This document shows, piece after piece, positions 58,270 through 64,000 of a DNA stretch of 64,000 nt. This DNA is from Volutella citrinella (Eukaryota > Ascomycota > Sordariomycetes > Hypocreales > Nectriaceae): assembly GCA_034401135.1 (NCBI GenBank), contig JAWZSP010000009.1, positions 558,001 to 622,000 on the forward strand, in the 5' to 3' direction. The translations under genes and the position numbers were made by a program. Each line of letters opens with the position of its first letter. Within the stretch, counting starts at the first letter, position 1. The notes under the pieces are model-generated. The model worked only from the letters and a program-made list of their open reading frames with translations. It made no database searches and was not told the DNA's origin.

Positions 58270-60226
58270 ATGGCCGCAGCGCAGATGGCCATCAGGACTG
58301 AAACCATTTCGCCATCTTCTTCGCCCGCGACGACTCATTCAATGGGTGCCCGAATAGTCCCAATCCCCACACCTACGATCAAAATGTCACCTGCTTCTGG
58401 CGACCCTATGGAGATCACCTCCCCCGCCTCCTCGTCCACAGCCAACCACAATTCCGACTCCGATGCCAATGGCAAACCCGGCGATCGATTAAAGAACCCG
58501 GAACGCAGCACCACGCCCAAAGATCATGGCGCCAACTCGAGCAACAACATGCCCGCACCTCCGCCGGCTGCGGCGGCGGTCCATCAGCCCAAGATTGTAC
58601 AAACAGCCTTTATCCACAAACTCTACAAGTGAGACGACCCAAGACGATGCTTTGTAAATACAGCAATTGACTAGAGTCTAGCATGCTCGAGGATCCTAAT
58701 ATTCAGCATCTGATTTCATGGTCAGCCAGCGCAGAGAGCTTCGTCATGTCGCCATCTGCCGACTTTTCAAAAGTCCTATCGTGAGTATGCTTTGTCCATG
58801 ACAATGCCTGGTCTAACATTTCTCAAGTCAATACTTCAAACACACAAACATTTCATCGTTTGTGAGACAGCTGAACATGTACGGATTCCACAAAGGTAAG
58901 TCAGTCGCATTCTTAACACCCTCGTGCGCTGTTGACCCAGCTCAGAGCGAGACGTTTTCCACACCGGAAACCCCGACACGACACTCTGGGAGTTCAAGCA
59001 TGGTGGCGGCAACTTCAAGCGAGGCGATCTGGTCGGCCTAAGAGAGATCAAGCGCCGAGCGAGTCGACACGCCCTCGTGCACCGCGAGAACAATTACACC
59101 AAAGCTGCGTCGCAGCCCGGGACACCCGCTGAGCCCGTGCAGCTCCCTCCAGAGGCGGCCGATGCGAGGATGATGAACGTGGAGCACTCCACTTATGAAA
59201 TGAATATGCGACTGCAGCGAAGTGAGGATGCTGCCTATTCATTGCACATGAAGAACCAAGTCATTATGGAAACAATGGGCCGCCTTCTTCACTTCAATCA
59301 AGAGCTCTCACGGGCAGTGCTGTCACTGGTTCCCGCTGACAGTGCCGTCTCGCGTGATGGTAAGTTCCACAATCTGAGACGTGAATCTAGCTGACATGAG
59401 GATAGTTGCCACACTACAAGGCGAAATGCAACGGCAGGCCGACATCATCCGTTCGCTCGACGAGCCCCCAGAACCTCCGTACTCTGGCCGGCAGCAGTAC
59501 TTTGCTGGCGTCGACAACGCACCCGTGTCCCCTCGACAACTTGCCCAGGACGATCAGAGACGAACGAACCTGGCAGTCCCTCAAGCGCGTGGACAGAACT
59601 TTTACCGACCCCCAGTCCCCTCCAACCTGGCCGTCAGCACGCGGCGGCCATTTGGGTCCATTGGCGGCGGCAGCAGCGCAACTCAGTCATCATCTCCACT
59701 TCGAAGTGTCGCTCCACCACCGCCCCCCGCGCCTCACCCCCTCTCTAATGTTGAAACTCCTCCTGGGAACCTTGGCCGACGACACACCGCAGCGGATATA
59801 CGGGCGCACGGCTGGAACCCCGCGCCGTCTCCTTTCCAAACGGGCGCTCCCTCTGGAACGCCAGCGGCCCCTGCGCCGTGGCCACCATCGCCAAACCGAG
59901 TCCCGGCCGAAGATCAGCGTATCCGAGATTCCTTGTCGACGTACTCTCTACAGACAGCATCGCAGCCGCACCCATCGTCGCGGCCGACAACACCGCCGCC
60001 GCCGTTTGCTAATGGCACCAGCTCGGGCACTGGTGCATTTGGTGGCTGGTCCTGGGATCAGGCTGGCAGCCGTGAAAACAAGAACCTGTCGGTCAAAGAC
60101 CAATCAGGACCGCCAACACGACGTGGCAGCATGGCCCATATCCTCAACCCTAGCGATACTGCCGAGCGTTCAGACGAAGATGAGGATCCACGTGGAGACG
60201 ATGATCGAAAACGAAAACGCATGTAA
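58270..60226 (+). CDS. SFL1: HSF-domain transcription factor, Sfl1 type
   Basis: Five exons: 58270-58628, 58682-58780, 58828-58895, 58946-59359 and 59406-60226, all joining in frame to 586 aa. After a Ser/Pro-rich N-terminus, the HSF DNA-binding domain spans about residues 108-212. It is rebuilt by splicing from 'FIHKLYN', 'MLEDPNIQHLISWS', 'SQYFKHTNISSFVRQLNMYGFHK' and 'NPDTTLWEFKHGGGNFKRG' (each a well-known HSF element). A heptad-like helical region follows (about 240-320), then a long disordered Pro/Ser-rich tail and a basic 'RKRKRM' end. Yeast Sfl1 represses flocculation genes; filamentous homologues affect stress tolerance and virulence. The symbol is by family resemblance. Confidence 0.9.
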
Positions 60227-61001
60227 TCATTATTGCCCAGTCAATTGAATTTGCTATAGACTGGGTGTCGTATGCCTTGGATGACAAAACCGACCCTAGA
60301 CGCTTGGAAAGACGGCAAGACCCCGGTGGGTGGATGGCTGGCTGCGCGAATTGAATACCCCTACAACAGATACATATTGGTCCGGCTCAAGCTTGGCCAC
60401 GGACATGTACGGAACAAGCCAGGAGCGACCCGTTTGGCAGGCCGCCCAAATGTGGATTTGGACTTTTCTACATCTGTCTGCCTTGGTGCATTTTTGGATG
60501 GGACGGTTTGGAGTATTATGGCCGGGAACTGCTAGAAATCGCCGAGAGGCTCTTTTCATTTCAGCGAAAAACACAGCAGGCCGACAGCTCATGCAGCATC
60601 TATCTACGTGTGCGCGCGGCCGCGACATGTAGGCGACGCCTCGGCCATGATATTGGCCAGCGGCTGATGAAGCGCTCGATGATTTCGGCGGCCGATATGC
60701 AGAGCACTAGCTCACCAACCAGAGGGACTTGGGAGGGACATGATGCGTTTGGAGAACAAGCGCTTCATGGCCATGGTGTATCAATATTTATTACTTATTA
60801 TGACTTCCCCCGCGTTTATTCTTCGTGGACGGCAACCACGGGTCAAGGGGATGGTATGTAAATGACGGCTGCCACGCTGAAGACCGGAGAGGCGTGAGAC
60901 GAATTGAAAGACGTTGAGCGAGGTGTCGCTCAGATAATATGGCTTGCTAGTTGTGCTATGCTTCATTGATCGTTTGCTGTGATTGTGACCTATTCCTCTG
61001 T
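60227..61001. other. Convergent 3' spacer
   Basis: About 775 bp between converging genes. No gene supported. Confidence 0.45.
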
Positions 61002-61610
61002 TCATACCCCGCTCTCGCTTGCGCCCTTGCTCTTCTTCTTGGGCTTCTTCTTCTTCCGCTTCTTCCTGTCGCCGGGTGGTATTGTTGCTGCGTCCCCGTC
61101 GACAGGCACCGCCACCGGCCCGGCCACGGCGTCGGATCCCTCCGCCGGGGACTCCTCCTTGGTCGTTCCCTCATCCACAGGCTCCGTCTCGGGCGCAGCA
61201 ACGTCCGCCTCCTCGTGCCGCACCTCCCTCCGCGGCCTCTTCCTCTTGCCCAGCGCGCTGCGGCCGATGTCGTCCTCGCTCTCGCTCTCGTCAAGCTTGC
61301 GGCGGCCCTTTGTGTCGCGCTTCCCGCCGCGGGCCACGTTACCGCGCAGCATTCGATCCTCACGCGTGCCGCCCGTCTGCGGGGTGGGCTTGTCGGGGAC
61401 GTAGCCAACGCCTTCGTTGGGGCGGGGGCCACGGGTGAGGTCGTCGTCGTTTTCAGGTGCTGGGGCGCGCCGGCGGGCTGTGGGCGGCGGGCGCGTGAGG
61501 GACATTGTCTTGAGGATGGAGGACTGGGAGGAGAGGAGGAGCGAGATGCGGTTGGAGAGGGCGGCGCGGTTGGGCGCGAGGGGGAGGGGGGGGGTTGGGT
61601 CGGGAGGCAT
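61002..61610 (-). CDS. Conserved-looking basic protein, probably nuclear
   Basis: A single exon of 202 aa from the ATG at 61610. The N-terminal ~45 residues are a hydrophobic-heptad helix ('ALSNRISLLLSSQSSILKTM'), followed by a charged, disordered region ('DESESEDDIG', 'GKRKRPRRE') and a Lys-rich tail ('RKKRKKKKPKKKSKG'). Such tails act as nucleolar or nuclear localisation signals. The overall architecture resembles small fungal nucleolar proteins of unknown function. No enzyme motif. The frame stays open upstream of 61610, but the earlier candidate starts are non-ATG. Confidence 0.68.
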   Translation of the reverse strand: MPPDPTPPLPLAPNRAALSNRISLLLSSQSSILKTMSLTRPPPTARRRAPAPENDDDLTRGPRPNEGVGYVPDKPTPQTGGTREDRMLRGNVARGGKRDTKGRRKLDESESEDDIGRSALGKRKRPRREVRHEEADVAAPETEPVDEGTTKEESPAEGSDAVAGPVAVPVDGDAATIPPGDRKKRKKKKPKKKSKGASESGV

Positions 61611-62277
61611 TGTTGTGTGCGCGTCGTTGGTGGTTGCGGATTGGGCCAATGCGACGGTGTGATTGCGTTGGTCGGAGGTCGGATAGTGATGTGCAAGTGG
61701 TGAGGATAGGACGAGGGGATTATGGCGGTTGTGGTCGTGGTAGTCGTGGTGGTGTTGCGGTCTTGCAGTCTTGGAGTTGCGAGGCAGAAAATAATTCGAC
61801 AACCCATCCACATGCAATTGCGCTTATCTTATCGCGCCGAGCTGGGTTGGGTGAGCCGTCCGAGGATCCATCTTTGGTCTGTAGTGGCCCTCCCGCATTC
61901 CGCCCACTAAAATGGACGCTACAGCGAACTGGCTGTTGAATCAGATGTCGTGTTTCGTTACACCGCAGCTGCGTCAAGGCCCAAGAGTGCATTGTTTATT
62001 TTATTTTAAATACATTAGATACCGAAAAGGCTAAGCTAAGTGTGTGCCCGGTCTTTTGTAAGAGTGTGTCATAATTCGTTAGTATGTGCTGCCGTTATGT
62101 TCGGTGGCCAAGTGTCACTGTGTCCCACAGCCGCTTGCTTTGGACGCTGCCTTTGGTCATTCAATTGGCTGGCGCTGATGCTGATGCTCCCTCATATGCT
62201 GTTCGTGAAATGCTATCCGTGATCATGTCCCATAATGTCACACGCTTTTAGGATCCGTTTCTGCCTCTCCAGAAATT
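61611..62277. other. Intergenic with GTG/GTC-rich stretch
   Basis: About 670 bp including a low-complexity trinucleotide-like stretch at 61725-61760. It contains the promoter of the basic protein gene and the terminator of the DLT1-like gene. Confidence 0.45.
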
Positions 62278-63552
62278 CTAACCCTGGAAGCTGGCCCCCG
62301 TGTCCCGTAGACTGAGAACAAACGGCAAATCCGTCGAGTCATTACGCGTAGCCAGCCGGATAACAGACCCCGAGCTGCTCGACGCTTTGGACCGAAGGCT
62401 AGACGAGGACGGTTGGCTGGCTGGGTATCGCCGGTTATTTGATGCTAGGCTGTTGTGGCTCGGTTTGTGTGACAGGTTGGCCCCGGTGTGGCCACTCCGC
62501 ATGCTATTCGGTGCTGTCCGATAAACGTTCCACGTTGTCGTTGAGGCCTGCCGCGTGGCCTGCCGGCGAACCGAGCTACTGACGCTTGGTGCGTACGACG
62601 GGGACACATTGCTGCCGTCACCCGGACCATCTTCGATGTAGCTTTCTGGTGATGACGTGTCTTCCTCCAACTCCAGCTCCTCGTCTAGCAGATCCGGGTC
62701 GAATGGCTCCATGGCACGCAGGATGTGGGCAAAGAGATGCATAAGCTCCTTGAATCGGGCGTTCGTAATGGGTTTCGTGGAGAAGCGCGCATGTTCGTAG
62801 TGCGACAGGAATTTTAAGACGGTGGCGTCCATCTCCAAGACCCCGAGGCCCGAAAGGTGGCTGATATAGTCGCGCAAGCTCATGTTGGCGTTGTGCTGTA
62901 GCAAGCCGACGGCCTCGGGATCCAGCAGCGGCGGGTCTTCGTCGGAGGTCGGGTCGGGCGGCGCCAGGGTGAGGGCTTTGGCTTCGATCAGGTTGGGGAG
63001 CTCGGAAAGGACGGTGCTGTACTGCAGGTTGGGCAGATCAGCCGAGTTTGGCGACGACCAGCCGGGGTGCTCAATCTCGCCCCATACCGGCGGTCGCTCC
63101 ACGGGGACGGCCGGGACAGCGGCGGAGCGCTCCCAGAACTTGGCCTGCGTGGCCGTTGCGATGTTGTCGTTGCTGCGGTTGGTGCACTCCAGCCTCGGGC
63201 GGGCCTCGTATGCGATGGAGGCGCTGCGACCTAGCCCGGCGCTGATCATGCGGTAGACGGCGGAGCGCACGTCGCCCTTCTCGATGGGGACCCATCCCTT
63301 GGGAATCGAGCCAAGCTCTGTCTTGTTAATGTACAGGCGGGTGAAGTATACGAAGCCGACGAGCAAGACGGTGAAAAGGTAGGCGGCGGCGACGATCCAG
63401 ATGTTGTAGACCTGGCGGTTGGTCCAGGACCGGCTGATGGCGTCGCCAGGCGTGGCCACGAGAAGCGCGAACAGGATAAGGTAGAGGAGGAAGTAGAGGG
63501 AGCGGTAGATGACGGAGGCGACAAAGTGCCGGCGTGAGGTGGGAGAGGCCAT
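62278..63552 (-). CDS. DLT1: Dlt1 (defect at low temperature) family membrane protein
   Basis: A single exon of 424 aa. Two N-terminal membrane segments (about residues 15-36 and 50-72) precede the characteristic 'GWVPIEKGDV' and 'SASIAYEARPR' blocks of the fungal Dlt1 family. A long cytosolic region follows, with 'HYEHARFSTKPITNARFKELMHLFAHILRAM' in conserved pieces, then an acidic linker and a Ser-rich C-terminal tail. Yeast Dlt1 is a little-studied membrane protein linked to growth at low temperature; its molecular function is unknown. The family call is fairly sure. Confidence 0.88.
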   Translation of the reverse strand: MASPTSRRHFVASVIYRSLYFLLYLILFALLVATPGDAISRSWTNRQVYNIWIVAAAYLFTVLLVGFVYFTRLYINKTELGSIPKGWVPIEKGDVRSAVYRMISAGLGRSASIAYEARPRLECTNRSNDNIATATQAKFWERSAAVPAVPVERPPVWGEIEHPGWSSPNSADLPNLQYSTVLSELPNLIEAKALTLAPPDPTSDEDPPLLDPEAVGLLQHNANMSLRDYISHLSGLGVLEMDATVLKFLSHYEHARFSTKPITNARFKELMHLFAHILRAMEPFDPDLLDEELELEEDTSSPESYIEDGPGDGSNVSPSYAPSVSSSVRRQATRQASTTTWNVYRTAPNSMRSGHTGANLSHKPSHNSLASNNRRYPASQPSSSSLRSKASSSSGSVIRLATRNDSTDLPFVLSLRDTGASFQG

Positions 63553-64000
63553 GGCGGCGGCCGAGGCGGGAGAAATGTACGATGCAGAAAGGAGAGATTA
63601 AGCAACTCGGAGTTGGCGATGGCAGGAGAGACGACTAAGGAGAGGAGCGCATGGTCGGGGGCGGCAGCAGCGCAGAGCGGGACCCAACCCGTCGAGTCCA
63701 GGGAATAAATTGGAGGCTGGATCAGCGCATCGTTTGGCGGGCGACGGTTCCCAATCTGGCGGTGACGGGACAAGAAGCTGCGAGAGATGAGATGGGAGGT
63801 TGGTTTGCCGGCGATGCCTGTTTGGGTCGGGTGATCCTGGTCGCCGTGTACCGAGTAGTAGGCATTGTTTTTGACACTGTGTGAACATCGCGGCGATCTA
63901 AGGTAGAAGACTATAGGACGATGGGGTTGATGTGTAGATTGCGCCTAAAGAATGTCGGCTGTCTCTCAAAGCATATTCATAAATAATCTAGAGTGAGCGG
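63553..64000. other. Upstream region of DLT1-like gene, to window edge
   Basis: About 450 bp, no gene seen. It should carry the DLT1 promoter. Confidence 0.4.

Noticed and set aside
59406..60248. Second long plus-strand frame over the last SFL1 exon
   Set aside because: It is out of frame with the spliced HSF protein and is Arg/Pro-rich shadow sequence.
1..64000. Secondary metabolite cluster with a core synthase
   Set aside because: Three P450s and an exporter are present, but no PKS, NRPS, terpene synthase or DMATS sequence was found in any frame.

Overview
The window is nuclear DNA of a filamentous ascomycete, most likely a Sordariomycete and perhaps Hypocreales. Genes are monocistronic and carry short introns (about 45-110 bp) with GT...AG ends and CTAAC/CTGAC-like branch sites. 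Recognisable fungal proteins include Ctf4/Mcl1, modin, a Clr5-ankyrin protein, an Sfl1-type HSF factor and Dlt1. No operons, rRNA, convincing tRNA, CRISPR array or intact transposon was seen. Exon coordinates come from reading splice sites and reading frames by eye.

Layout. 1-3632: a WD40 protein (cut by the left edge) divergent from the replisome adaptor Ctf4/Mcl1. 5.6-10.2 kb: a P450, a phenolic acid decarboxylase and a Dal5-like anion permease, which could form a small aromatic-acid handling set. 11.6-15.3 kb: a 1164-residue Clr5-ankyrin protein with a decayed 14-bp minisatellite upstream. 16.2-27.4 kb: a GPI-anchor-like protein, an F-box-like protein, a second P450, a DHA2 (DHA14-type) exporter, a PAP2 phosphatase and a modin protein. 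27.5-32.1 kb: a fungal transcription-factor-domain protein divergent from a short-chain reductase, which converges on a third P450. 32.1-35.7 kb: gene-poor, with scattered coding-like fragments of a decayed gene. 35.7-39.4 kb: two unrelated secreted proteins and a metzincin-type metalloprotease broken by one in-frame stop. 42.1-45.9 kb: a secreted type II L-asparaginase, a very small cysteine-rich secreted protein and a RidA protein. 45.9-58.3 kb: about 12 kb with no supportable gene, ending in a pyrimidine-rich leader before the Sfl1-type factor. 61.0-63.6 kb: a basic low-complexity nuclear-type protein and Dlt1.

The most interesting object is the spliced gene at 44379-44788. Its mature part carries two consecutive six-cysteine patterns of inhibitor-cystine-knot type behind a signal peptide and a Thr-rich linker; the first cysteine framework is completed only across the splice junction. 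Other points worth a look are the nonsense-broken metalloprotease, the long gene-free region and almost ATG-free leader of the Sfl1 gene, the P450 without the usual I-helix acid, and the candidate phenolic acid set. No PKS, NRPS or terpene synthase core gene is visible, so the P450s cannot be tied to a known metabolite.
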